Shown here: positions 9,360 to 19,156 of the stretch, one piece after another
How positions within the stretch are numbered: position 1 is the first letter of the stretch
Layout of the letters: each line of letters begins with the position of its first letter
From: Haplomitrium mnioides
Lineage: Eukaryota; Marchantiophyta; Haplomitriopsida; Calobryales
NCBI GenBank assembly: GCA_049999725.1
Contig: JBNGIS010010542.1
Coordinates: 1 to 38,834 of the forward strand
DNA length: 38,834 bases
Direction: 5' to 3'
The notes under the pieces: model-generated
The model's database searches: none
The model's input: only the letters and a program-made list of their open reading frames with translations
What the model was told of the DNA's origin: nothing
Made by a program: the position numbers and the translations under genes

Positions 9360-11036
9360 ATGGCTGGAGTTCTTAAAGACAAGAAGAGGTTAGAATTCCA
9401 ATATTCATCTTCACAAAAAAGTGTTTCTTTTGATATGCAGGTTAAGATTTGTTTAAACTGCAATTCTTTGGAGGCAAGTGATGGAGTACCAAAAGCGTCA
9501 AGTGTGATGGCAACTATTGAAGAAGAGTCTTTGAACTCAACTAAACTGATTGTCGACAAAGAATCTCAAAGACGCAGATTCTAGACTCAACTAAACTGAT
9601 TGTCAACATCAGAGTCTTTTCTTGGTATTCCCCATTGCACTGTGATATCTTGATTCTTTATGCTTTGTCAAAAATACGTTTCTCTCACAGCTTTCAAAAA
9701 ATCTATCTTGTACAACGACAAGCAATTATTTTCACAAGATGAAATTCTCTTTAATTTAGAAATTGACATTGGATCGAGCTTTTTCTTCACAAAGCTCTTG
9801 TCACGATGGACTTTCCGCAAAGAATTTTCACGTAAGGTTTACCCATTTGGGTTTTGCCCCAGACAAAGAATTGTTATGTTGTGCTGGTCAATTCGGTCCG
9901 TAGGCGAATCCAACCATAGGAGATAATTCATCATCCTGAAGATCTTAATCATCATTGTAAACATTGTTTGTTTTGTCGCAAAATGTTTTCGAGAGATGAG
10001 GTTCTCCTTGAGGATTGGGAGAACTGCACCATTCTAAAACAAAATCTTGATCAGTCTAGAGTCTAGAATCTGCGTCTTTGAGATTCTTTGTCGACAATCA
10101 GTTTAGTTGAGTCCGCGTCTTTGAGATTTTGAGTCCTTTGGACTCTATCATTTTGTACTGATAATATTAATTTAAAGGCTCTTCTACAAAGAATCTCAAA
10201 GACGCAGATTCTAGAGGCATTTTTGGAAAAAAAAAACTATTTACTAAAGGATTTTTTATGCGTGAGTGGATGGATAGCTTTTTTAAGGGATATTGCAAGA
10301 GAATGCCCACTCACGAAGTTTAAAACTTGCTTGATAATTTTACAAAATGGAAAGTTTATGACTACTACACAACTTATTAGAAAGAGAAAGATCCTGATTG
10401 TATTATTGGCTTCTTAGGTTTTACAAAACATTGGAGAACTCATTTTCCAAATGTAAAAATTCCAAAATGCAATAGATTTGCTGTTCGTAAAACATGCGAA
10501 GAAATAAAATCAATGCGAGAAAAATCTGTCTTGGAGTCTAACAAAGGTAACAAATTTTCTTCTCTTTTGACACATTCAGCTAATCTATGATCTTTTTTCT
10601 AGACTCAAAGCTTAGTTCTAGAGATGTTATGTTTTCTCAACTTAGAGCCAAAAGATTTTTTTTTTGTTAAGTTGTTCAACAAACAAGATTTGAGTCAAAT
10701 AGTTCTTAACAACTTGAGTTGTAAGAAGAGAGTCTATGCTTACATAGGGTCTGTTGTTCTAAGTTTCAATCTTAACCTTGTCTACAATCAAATAAAGCAA
10801 GAAAAAAAATCTGATTATTGGTGGAAACCTTAGCCTTTCAACGAGTTTTTTTTTTGTTGCTTTAAATGAAGAGCCATTGTAAAAAAAAAAAACAATAGCA
10901 AGAACCATTTTTGCTGTTTGCACATCTTATACGCGCATAAGATTTGTTCTTATTTCTTTTAAAACTAGTCGCGACAACAATCACAGCAAGCCATGATGTT
11001 GGTGTTGTTGTATTGGTCCTATACGCATATACGATC
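9360..11036 (+). pseudogene. Copy AC transposase gene, N-terminal half, rearranged
   Basis: Exon 1 starts MAGVLKDKKRLEFQYSSSQK at 9360 and is collinear with copies DF and I. From 9587 to about 10185 two blocks read in the wrong orientation between inverted repeats. The correct orientation resumes at about 10220 with FMREWMDSFFKGYCKRMPTH, FTKWKVYDYYTTY and HFPNVKIPKCNRFAV.KTCEE, a motif set I associate with the N-terminal part of DUF7869-type transposase-like proteins. The donor is AACAAAG|GTAAC at 10546; the next exon starts at 10603 (RDVMFSQLRAKRF-like) and ends near GTT|GTAAGA at about 10720. After that comes intron with TATACGCGCATA palindromes. Homology to copy I stops near 11036, so the catalytic half is missing. 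Confidence 0.65.
9535..10215. repeat. Perfect 54-bp inverted repeats plus a third copy, flanking flipped blocks
   Basis: 9535-9588 is the exact reverse complement of 10059-10112. Thirty bases of it (9556-9585) recur directly at 10186-10215. Between them, 9587-10058 corresponds to copy I 37185-37640 and about 10115-10185 to copy I 37110-37170. Both are in inverted orientation relative to this gene. Confidence 0.85.
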
Positions 11037-11473
11037 AAAAGAATGAGGGAAGAATGAGGGAGGAATGAAGGAGGATTTTTGCTAAAGTGCATAAAGGAAG
11101 TAGATTGAATTTTCCATAAGGTTAGAGGAATGTTGCCAAGATTGTTCGCTGTAGGGGAGAATTTTGCTGTAGAGATCGTGCAGGAAATCCAATCATAAAG
11201 AGAAGGAGGTCTGATTTGGGATTGAAAGGAGGTCGATGGTGCTTTGTGTCGGGAAATTGAAGGCTACGAGGTCACAAAATGAGCTGCATAGTCGATTAAA
11301 CGGATTCTGGGGGTTTGGATTTTTGTTTTGGTTCAACATCATTTTGTTTCTACTGTCGTTGGCTGATCTACTCAAAAATCTTGGGGGAGGAGCAGCACTA
11401 GCGAATTTTGGGTAGTGTAGGCAACATCTTGCCAGATGATCCATTTGGGAAGCTTAAGATTGACCATTGATTA
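11037..11473. other. Unassigned spacer
   Basis: GA-rich then mixed sequence between the end of transposase homology and the chromovirus. It contains a short GAATGAGGGA tandem near 11040-11070. I see no gene and no firm repeat match. Confidence 0.5.
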
Positions 11474-11885
11474 TGTAATAGTACAAACATAAGGTTGTGC
11501 TATCTATAAGAAAATATAGAGGAGTGAAGGAAGTGGTAGTGAGTCACTTTTAGGGTAAGATTGGATTACTTGCTTTTGAAGTCACTTTTGGTAGACAGTC
11601 ACCTTTAGGTTTCTTGCATTCTAAGTCACTTTTGGTACCTTTAGGGCTGAAATGAGAAGTGACTTGTAAGTGAATAAAGAGGGATGACACCCTCTTCTCT
11701 TGTATAAATAGAAGGCCTTCTTAGCCCCACTCCTCATTCTACAGTTCCTCTCGAATCACTTGGGTTCTTTGGTTGCTTGGCTTTGATTTGCTTATTGTCT
11801 TTGAGTTGTGTAACTCTTTTAGAGTTTTCTTGAAGTATTACTTATTTGGAAGTTGGTCTTTGAGTTCTCCTTGAGTATTTTTACA
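11474..11885 (+). repeat. Chromovirus 5' LTR
   Basis: TGTAATAG...TTTTACA, 412 bp. TATAAATA at 11703-11710 is the probable promoter. Relative to the 3' LTR it lacks a short TTGGCTTTGG duplication and has other small indels. Confidence 0.95.
11703..11710 (+). promoter_or_regulatory. TATA box in the 5' LTR
   Basis: TATAAATA, conserved in the 3' LTR at 16527-16534; it would drive the genomic RNA. Confidence 0.75.
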
Positions 11886-11886
11886 T

Positions 11887-11898
11887 TGGTATCAGAGC
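11887..11898 (+). other. Primer-binding site (initiator Met-tRNA)
   Basis: TGGTATCAGAGC, one base after the 5' LTR, complementary to the 3' end of plant initiator Met-tRNA; the usual primer of plant Ty3/gypsy elements. Confidence 0.93.
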
Positions 11899-11916
11899 TA
11901 CGTTCTTTTTGGTGGA

Positions 11917-12738
11917 ATGGAGAACCAAAAAGGGAGGATGCAAGCGATACAACAACAAATTGAACATCTTTCTCGCTTACTAGAAGTTCAAATGCAAATG
12001 AGGAATAGGGCACCTTTTTAAGAAGAAGAAAGTCATGTGCGGTTCGCCAAGCCAAAGGCTTATGATGGAAAGACGGTTCCTGGTGCATCTGAGAATTTCT
12101 TGTTCGATTGTGAGCAATGTTTTGAGGCTACCAATATAAGAGAAGATGGTAGAAGAATTCTATTTGCTGCAAGTCAGTTGGAAGGAGTGGCAAAGACTTG
12201 GTGGAGATATCAAATTGAGCAAGCTCAACTTGGATTTGTCACTCTAATTGCTTTTTGGCAAGAGTTTAAAGAAGTGGTAAATTCAAGATTTAGGGTTTTG
12301 AATGCTCCAAAGGTGGCAAGAAATCGCTTGGCAGAATTGGAGCAACTTGGTACGATTAGAAGCTATGTCATGCAATTTCAAAATATCAATATGCAAATTC
12401 CTAGTATGGGCGAGGGAGAAGCTTTAGATCGTTTTATTCGAGGATTGAAGCCTTGCACTAGAATGGAAGTGACAATGAGAGAGCTCTCTCAACTAGAAGA
12501 AGCAATGAGTATGGCAGAACGATATGACTCGCTACTAGCAACCAATGAAGATAGGCCACGTCCACAACAAGCTTTACCAAATGTTCGTGTGCCAGCCAAT
12601 GAGATTGTACCTATAGAGATTGATGTGACGCATAGAGTGGCACTCACTAATGGAGAGCGTGAGCGTCTACGCCAAAGTGGCGGATGTTTTTATTATCGAC
12701 AGCTTGGTCATATGATTGCAAATTGCCCACGTCGCTAA
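11917..12738 (+). pseudogene. gag: Chromovirus gag (capsid/nucleocapsid), two stops
   Basis: From ATG 11917 (MENQKGRMQA) the frame hits TAA at 12019-12021, then is open to TAA 12736-12738. The middle carries the Retrotrans_gag signature (LEGVAKTWWRYQIEQAQ, then FWQEFKEVVNSRF). The C-terminus has the nucleocapsid knuckle CFYYRQLGHMIANC; the CX2CX4HX4C pattern has lost its second Cys to Tyr, one base change from TGT. Gag builds the virus-like particle and binds genomic RNA. In frame after 12738 comes a basic tail (GRPRALVPMI), so the terminal stop is probably a mutation in a once continuous gag-pol frame. Confidence 0.92.
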
Positions 12739-12854
12739 GGTCGACCACGTGCTCTTGTTCCAATGATAGTTGCTAAAGAAGAAAATCAGGGAAATGACCG
12801 ACCTCAGTAAAGATAGTCGAGCAATTTACTGAGAGCTTAATTAGTTCCAATGGA

Positions 12855-13205
12855 ATGAAAAGCTCAACAAGAATAAGAAGTACCTTGTTTCATCTAGATG
12901 GTATGGTTGATGAGCATTCTTGTAAAATGCTGGTAGATTGTGGAATTTCTGAAAATTTCATGTCACTACGTTTTGCAAAGAAAATCAAAGCTACGACTTT
13001 GCCTATCAAAGGAAGTTTTGTGACTATGGCCGATGGCCAAAAACATGAGGTATTCCATTCTCACAAGCCATTTCTTCTAAGGATTGGCAAAGATTATGAT
13101 GAATCTATGAATTTTTTTATTGCACCCGTACAGTACGACATTATTTTGGGCTTGCCTTGGCTTGAAGATCATTCTGCTCAAGTTGATTGGGCAAAACGAC
13201 AAATT
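12855..13205 (+). pseudogene. pol: Chromovirus aspartic protease domain
   Basis: Reads MLVDCGISENFMS, where the family has D-S/T-G: the active-site Asp is present but the Ser/Thr is Cys. [21 protein letters not shown] is the conserved flap/C-terminal segment. A single-base shift near 13200 moves the continuing polyprotein into the next frame. The domain would cleave Gag-Pol in the particle. Confidence 0.88.
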
Positions 13206-14760
13206 CCAAGTTACTTTACAAGGGAAGCAATTTCTTTTAGAGCGTCTAGCACCGTCGATGAAGAAGCCCAAATCAATTCAGCATAATGTTTTGATGGAGA
13301 AAGAGTTGCCCATCTTTCTTGTATGGATCAAACCTATTGTAGACTTGAATAACGAGGGAGGGAAATCTATACCGACCTCAATGATTGATGATATCTTGAA
13401 GGATTTTTTAGATGTGTTTCCGGATGATTTGCCAAAGGGGTTACTAGATGATAATGGAATGCCCTTTCTGATTGAGTTGATACCAAGAAGTATTTCGTAT
13501 AATCGGCCTATATACAGATTATTGCCACAAGAGTTGGAAGAGCTTCGCAAGACTTTGACGAATCTTCTTGATAAAGATTTCATTCAACATAGTACTTCGC
13601 CTTGGGGAGCACCAGTATTCTTTGTACCAAAGAAAGATGGTGGATTTCGTCTTTGTACTGATTATCGTGGTGTGAACAAGCAAATTGTAAAGAATGCTTA
13701 TCCTTTACCACGTATTGATGATTTGTTGGATCAACTAAGTGGTGCGCGGTTCTTTTCGAAGCTTGATCTTTGAAGTGGTTATTGGCAAATTCCTATCAAG
13801 CAAAGTGATGTGCCGAAGACAGCTTTTCGTACAAGGTATGGACATTTTGAGTGGAAGGTTCTTACATTAGTCTCACTAATGCTCCGGCTATATTCATGGA
13901 TCAAATGCATCGAATTTTTGATGGGTTATTGGATAAGTCAGTTTTGGTATTTTTGGATGACATTCTTATTTTTAGCAAAACTGAAGCCGAGCATCGCAAT
14001 CATCTAAAAGAAGTTTTGCAAAGATTGTGCAATTGGAAGTTTTACTGTAAGAGATCCAAGTGCAAATTTTGGAAGCAAGAGGTTACTTACTTAAGGCACA
14101 AGCTGTGTGCGGATGGTATAAAGATGGAAGAAGAGAAAATCAAAGCTATTACTGAGTGGCCAACAACCAAAGGAGGCAAAGGACATTAGAGCCTTCAATG
14201 GATTGGCAAGCTTCTATCGACGATTCATCCACTGTTATGCACATATTGCTACACCACCTATAGATTTGCTAGGCAAAGAGGTCAAGTTTCAATGGACCGC
14301 CAAAGAGCAAGTGGCATTTCAGCAGCCAAAAGATGCAGTCTCTTCTCGTTCTATTCTACATCTCTATGATCCAAAGGCACGTTGTATAGTTGATTTTGAT
14401 GCTTCTAATTTTGCTAATGGAGCAGTTTTGCAACAAGAGTTTGAGGATGGACTTCATCCAATTGCCTTCATGTCACACCGGTTGAATGCGGCGGAAAGAA
14501 ACTATTCAGCAAGGTATCGAGAGCAATTGGCAATGGTTTATGCTACAAAAGTATGGAGACATTATCTTTTGAGAAGACCTGTACTTATGCGCACAAATCA
14601 CAAACCATTGTTGCAATCAATCCATTTGGAAAATATGACAAGTCGCCATCATCGGTGGGAAGATCAATTGCAACTCTTTCATATCAAGTTAGAGTACAAG
14701 CCAGGAAGGTTCCACACCATTCCGGATGCACTGTCACAAAGGCCGGATCATCGAGTGAAT
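13206..14760 (+). pseudogene. pol: Chromovirus reverse transcriptase and RNase H, frameshifted
   Basis: RT signatures in order: [47 protein letters not shown], then a TGA stop at 13771-13773 (from CGA, a CpG-type change), then SGYWQIPI. A one-base shift near 13860 is followed by [11 protein letters not shown], whose F-L-D-D is the polymerase active site. Another shift near 14180 joins to the connection domain (LASFYRRFI). The RNase H part has VDFDAS, a conserved Glu in YREQLAM, and TNHKPL, where TDHKPL is usual, so an acidic residue is lost. The domain ends with FHTIPDALSQRPD. Confidence 0.92.
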
Positions 14761-14799
14761 ACAATGGAGGTGAGCAACATTAGTATCTTACATTTAGAT

Positions 14800-16280
14800 G
14801 AAGCAACTAGCGGGAGTTATCGTCAAAAACTACAAGAAGATGTTTTCTTTAGTCTAGTTCAAGCACGATTGGCTGTAAAAAATAGTGAGTATCATTCTTT
14901 TTCCATTCGAGATGGTATTCTTTATCAAGGCCATCAAATATATGTTCTACAAGATGATATGCTTCAAATGGCTCGTTTACAAGAAGCGCATAACATTCCT
15001 ATTTTTGGGCATCTTAGAGTAGATAAGACTACAGAATTGCTTCAACGCACTTGGTGGTGGCCTAACTTGGCTCGAGATGTTTGTGGTTTTGTTCGTTCCT
15101 GTGAAAGTTGTCAACGAAACAAAGTTTTGAATCAAAAACCAACGAGACTTCTTCAACCATTACCAATTCTCACTTCTTGTTGGGGAACATGTAAGTTTGG
15201 ATCTTGTCACTTCACTTCCAACTATGCCTTGTGGGTTTACTACTATTGTGGTGTTTGTGGATAAGTTGAGCAAGCCGATTCATTTAGCATCAACGGTGGA
15301 TACAATGGATGCTCTACAATTGGCAAAGATTTACTTTGATATTGTTTTTTGCCATCACGAAATGCCCAAGGTGTTAATATCTGATTGGGATCCGCATTTC
15401 ACTGGAAAGTTTTGGCGAGAGTTATTCAAACTTCTAGGAACCAAACTTTCTATGTCTACTGCTTATCATCCGCAAACAGATGGGCAAACGGAGCATGCTA
15501 ATCACATTGTGGAGGACATGCTTTGCCGGTTCATCAATGTTCATCACACCGATTGGGATAGTTTCTTACCAGTTGTGGAATTTGCCTACAACAACTCCAA
15601 ACAAGCAAGTATTGGGTTTTCTCCTTTCTTTCTTAATTCGGGTTAGCATCCTCTTGTTCCCGATGGTTTGCTTTCTCCTACTTCTTCTAATGTTCCAAGT
15701 ATTTCTACTTTTTTGTCTCGTTTATTTTATTCCTTGCAAGATGCTCACAACCATCTTACTGTTGCTCAAAATCAGCAAAAACAATATGCCGATAGCCATC
15801 ATCGTGATTGCTCTTATGTTTTAGGTGACCAAGTTATGTTATCTACTCATGATCTTCCATTTTCTTTAGATACCCAAGTTCGTAAGTTATCTCCTGCTTG
15901 GATTGGTCCTTTCTCAATTTCTCAGGTTATTTCTCTTGTTGCTTATAAACTTGATCTTCCTCTTTATATAAAGATTCAACCTGTGTTCCATGTGTCTAAA
16001 ACTTAAGCCTTTTGTTCCTAGTCCATCTTCTTTTCCAAATCGTGTTCAACTTCCTCCTCCGGCCATTGTTCTTGATGATCATGAAGAATTTGAAGTAGAC
16101 CGCATTTTGGCGAAAAGAGTTATCAAGTGCGGGCGGCATCCACAAGTTCAATACAAGGTTTTGTAGAAAGGCTATCCACTTCATGATGCTACTTGGGAAC
16201 CTTCTTCAAATCTTGAGAATGCTCAAGAAGTTATTAAATTTTTGGAAAGTTGCAACAATGACGAGGACGTCATCGACTAG
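14800..16280 (+). pseudogene. pol: Chromovirus integrase with C-terminal chromodomain
   Basis: The zinc-binding HHCC region (HNIPIFGHLRVDKTTELLQ, then CESCQRNK) lies at about 14990-15120. A frameshift near 15190 leads to the catalytic core: D in LDLVTSLP, D in LISDWDPHFTGKF, E in QTDGQTEHANHIVED. The DDE triad is thus visible. A TAG at 15644-15646 interrupts an otherwise open frame to 16006, and a one-base shift at about 16000 leads to the tail. From about 16084 the tail reads FEVDRILAKRVIK, HPQVQYKVL, a TAG at 16164-16166 in place of the conserved Trp, then KGYPLHDATWEPSSNLENAQ: a chromodomain, which in this group steers integration to marked chromatin. The natural stop is TAG 16278-16280. 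Confidence 0.92.
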
Positions 16281-16290
16281 ACGGCGGGGA
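16281..16290 (+). other. Polypurine tract
   Basis: ACGGCGGGGA directly after the pol stop codon and just upstream of the 3' LTR (three bases TTA between); the plus-strand primer site. Confidence 0.7.
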
Positions 16291-16293
16291 TTA

Positions 16294-16728
16294 TGTAATA
16301 GTACAAACATAAGGTTGTGCTATTTATAAGAAAATAAAGAGGAGTGAAGGAAGTGGTAGTGAGTTTTAGGGTAAGATTGGATTACTTGCTTTTGAAGTCA
16401 CTATTGGTAGAGAGTCACCTTTAGGTTACTTGCATTCGAAGTCACTTTTGGTAGAGAGTCACCTTTCGGGCTGAAATGAGAAGTGACTTGTAAGTGAAGA
16501 AATAGGGATGACACCCTCTTCTCTTTTATAAATAGAAGGGCTTATTAGCTCCACTCCTCATTCTAGAGTTCCTCTTGAATCACTTGGGTTCTTTGGTTGC
16601 TTGGCTTTGGTTAGCATTCTTGGCTTTGGCTTGCTTATTGTCTTTGAGTTGTGTAACTCTTTTAGAGTTGTCTTGAAGTATTACTTATTTGGAAGTTGGT
16701 CTTTGAGTTCTCCTTGAGTTCTTTTACA
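16294..16728 (+). repeat. Chromovirus 3' LTR
   Basis: 435 bp, TGTAATAG...TTTTACA. Contains TATAAATA at 16527-16534 and a 20-odd-bp duplication around TTGGCTTTGG missing from the 5' LTR. Confidence 0.95.
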
Positions 16729-17289
16729 AATTAGCTCTTCTTGTGATGAAATTTCTCAAGCCGAAAAAGGTGAGAGAACAAGCCGCTGCTTTTTGAGGAG
16801 GAAGAACATATCAAAGAATTGCGCAAAAGGATTGAAGGCATGATCGAATAGTAGGAATGCAAGGAGGAATGCAATTCGATCAAACAAGGAAGGATAACAT
16901 GACCATGGTTTTTATTGCAATGGAACAAATGAAATAAAAGAAAGACAAATGAAAAATGAACTAAACTAAGTTAAGAGACAAATGAAAACGTTAACTAAGA
17001 AAGAAAAGGACCAAAACCTCTAAGCTACTTTATGAAGGTCCCAATTCAAGGGCCTCCAAATTTAGAGGAGTAAATCAAGTAGGGCCAAGTGATTGGGAGA
17101 CCTTTCCTACGGGGCCTAAACTAATGTTAACCAATTAATATAGTTAGCGGGGAGATCTTAGGCCAAAAATTGAGAGGCCTTCACACACTAAGTTGATGTG
17201 TGTTAGCTACTGCTACAGTGGGAGTAAGTTAGTAGTAGTATAGAGGTCAACTAAATGTTTTAGGGGCTTAAAGGTTTTTACATAGGAGC
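16729..17289. other. Unassigned spacer, purine-rich
   Basis: No convincing coding sequence. A short plus-strand stretch (EEHIKELRKRIEGMIE) near 16795-16850 looks coiled-coil-like but ends in stops. This may be a diverged 5' part of X copy 2; I could not show it. Confidence 0.4.
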
Positions 17290-18181
17290 TCTCTGCGCGG
17301 GGGGATGGTGTATAGGCTGATGAGGGTTCAATTTTAGGGGATTCACGGGAGGTGGCATCGGGTGTGCGATACGAAGGAGGAGGAGAACAGCAACGAGGAG
17401 AGGCTACCGTGGAGAGTCTAGAGGGTTGCGACTGGGCGTGAGGGGCTAGAGATTTGGGTGGGCAGTGGAGTTGAGGGGGACACATGGGTGGACCAGCTCT
17501 CTAGAGGTGCTGCTAGGGCCAAGCAAAACCTTTTTCAAGAACTCGCAAGTGGAAGCATTTTTCTTCAAATCACAATGGGTGGGAGGTACATATGGGTGTA
17601 GTTTGTTTTATCTCTATCTCTGTGTCAAACATTTGTGCTGCCAAAAGCTACTCCATAACACAAGAGGGAGCGGTAGGTTGATTCTTAAGTGAATCCAGTG
17701 CGCCTTGGGGTGTGCACTTGTGTGTTGATTTTTTTAAGGAAACACTAAGTTTGTGTTCTGGTTGACAGAGTGCGCTTGGGTGATTCTATCGAGGAATTCG
17801 ATGGGTGTTTAGGGAGTGGATTGAAGGCCAGAAGCTGGGAGGGCTGTCTTTGAGAGGTGGCAGTTAAATAAAACCTCTTCCGAGCTTGAGGAAGTAAATT
17901 CAGGGCTTCTAGTGATGGAAGTTGAAAACTATCTGTCTATGTGTGTGTGTGTGGAAGTTTGATGTGGGTGCTATAGTGGATAAGTAGAACTGCTGTGTGA
18001 GTTCAGAGCCAGCAGGCCTAAGTTGATGTTTGTATATGTTGTGTTATGTTATTTGATTACATTGAGCTATTGTAACACTACACATACACAACACATAAGT
18101 TAGGACAAGTACAAGAAGTTAGCGCACAAAAGAGACTTCAAGCTCACAAGGTAAGAGATGCCTAACAAGGCACTCTCCCTT

Positions 18182-18190
18182 CTTTATATA
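18182..18190 (-). promoter_or_regulatory. TATA box of the solo LTR
   Basis: TATATAAAG on the minus strand, downstream of the CCAAT and G-box elements of the same LTR. Confidence 0.7.
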
Positions 18191-18320
18191 CTCAATAGAA
18201 AGCAACTTGCTTACATAGGTGGAAGAACTCTATTGGTTCTTTATCTCTCCTCCTCTCATTGGACCTCCCTTTTCTATCTCTCTCTCATTGGACCACCTTC
18301 TACTTTAGTTCTGCATCCGC

Positions 18321-18372
18321 CACGTGTCCTTATCTTTAGAACCTTACTCTTTAATTCTGCACTTGCCACGTG
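18321..18372 (-). promoter_or_regulatory. Paired G-boxes in the solo LTR
   Basis: CACGTG at 18321-18326 and 18367-18372, each within GGACACGTGGC on the minus strand; a third relaxed copy (GACACATGGC) lies near 18437. G-boxes are bound by plant bZIP/bHLH factors in light and stress responses. Confidence 0.7.
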
Positions 18373-18839
18373 TCCTTATCCTCTTAAGATGTTCTTCTTG
18401 TTTCACTTTAATTCGTTGACTTTCCCTCCTTTTGCCATGTGTCACTCTCTCTTAAATAACCACCGCTTGTTCGCACTCTAACTTAGCAATGACTTTCTAG
18501 ACATAGTTGTGTCTATATTTTTCTCTAGTTTTAGTCTTTGCTTCCTAAAGTTGGTGTCCGTTACAGCTATTCGGAAGAAGTGTGTTGGTTGTGGGTGTGT
18601 GCGTGGTTGTAAGTATTTTGCCAAAATCATCAAATCCATTCTAATGTAGGCTGTTATCATTTTAGAAGAGTGTGATAGGTATCCCAGGACATGGTAGAGG
18701 GATTCCAAGGCGTGTTAAGAGAAGTTAGGGTCAATTCGGTGCAAAGCCCTTCCCATAAAAGGTCCCGAAACAAGAATTCAGCCTTAAATCAGTGCAAATC
18801 GATGGAAAATGAGATAAGCGACTGACTTTGGGGCTGACA

Positions 18840-19156
18840 TCCTTCGCAATAAGTTTTGAATGATGAGGTCCTCTTTGAGGATTGGGAGAACTTCACCATG
18901 CTAAAACAGAATCTTTATGAATATCTAGAACATTAGGAAATGTTTTTTGTAGCATAATTGGTACCCTTGGCGATAATTCAAACAAAATATTGATTGATTG
19001 AGACTCTTTGCTAGAATCATTTCCCAAACTATCGTCTGAAGATTCATCCAAAAAGAATTTGATTTAATTCAGATTTCCCAATCTTGTTGCAAGGTCCAAC
19101 TTGAATTGACAACACTCGTTATTTGAGTGGTGCTATCGAGGACAATGATTCATCAT
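18840..19156 (-). pseudogene. DF transposase fragment, left of X copy 3
   Basis: Matches copy I about 37575-37890 in the same orientation. On the minus strand it encodes part of the acidic region with ESQSINI.LEL.P.APIMLPK..PNVLDI. It is cut on the left by X copy 2 at 18839 and on the right by X copy 3 at 19157; the gene resumes at 22460. Confidence 0.75.

Larger units (their letters stand above)
1381..11036 (-). mobile_element. Element AC: transposase plus ParB-methylase transposon (decayed), minus orientation
   Basis: One element copy read from its parts. Methylase exons lie on the minus strand in correct order: exon 1 (8582-8941), exon 2 (6627-8100), exon 3 (1905-2460), exon 4 (1381-1802). 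Intron 2 is split by nested copy B. The divergent transposase gene starts at 9360 on the plus strand and loses homology to copy I at about 11036. The right terminus of AC was removed or displaced by X copy 1; the left terminus is not visible. That exons 1-2 and 3-4 belong to one copy is inferred: both flanks of B end in the same type of 24-bp palindrome array that fills methylase intron 2. Confidence 0.7.
11474..16728 (+). mobile_element. Ty3/gypsy chromovirus, full length but defective
   Basis: A 5255-bp LTR retrotransposon with two LTRs (412 and 435 bp), a primer site, gag, protease, reverse transcriptase, RNase H, integrase, a C-terminal chromodomain and a polypurine tract in order. The chromodomain places it among chromoviruses. 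The flanks GATTA (11469-11473) and AATTA (16729-16733) differ by one base and probably are an aged 5-bp target duplication. The LTRs differ at roughly 20 positions plus indels (about 5 percent by eye), so the insertion is not recent. Premature stops and at least five frameshifts make it non-autonomous. Confidence 0.95.
18071..18565 (-). mobile_element. Solo LTR (495 bp) with perfect 5-bp target duplication
   Basis: Termini TGTAAC...GTTACA, flanked by GCTAT on both sides (18066-18070 and 18566-18570). On the minus strand it is laid out as a promoter: two G-boxes, CCAAT boxes (CCAATGAGAG near 18230-18290), and TATATAAAG (complement of 18182-18190) followed by a leader. No coding sequence or second LTR is present, so it is the product of LTR-LTR recombination. 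It is nested in X copy 2. Its superfamily cannot be told from the LTR alone. Confidence 0.92.
17290..18839 (+). repeat. Repeat family X, copy 2 (3' part), carrying a solo LTR
   Basis: Shares the 17842-17942 block with X copies 1 and 3, and the 18728-18783 block with copy 1. It ends GGGGCTGACA at 18839. The next base begins transposase sequence (18840 on matches copy I 37575 on), so the end is an exact insertion junction. The left limit is approximate. The copy is interrupted by a 495-bp solo LTR at 18071-18565. Confidence 0.7.

Noticed and set aside
16741-16930. Possible gag remnant (coiled-coil-like EEHIKELRKRIEGMIE)
   Set aside because: Too short, closed by stops, and no second domain nearby; left as unassigned.
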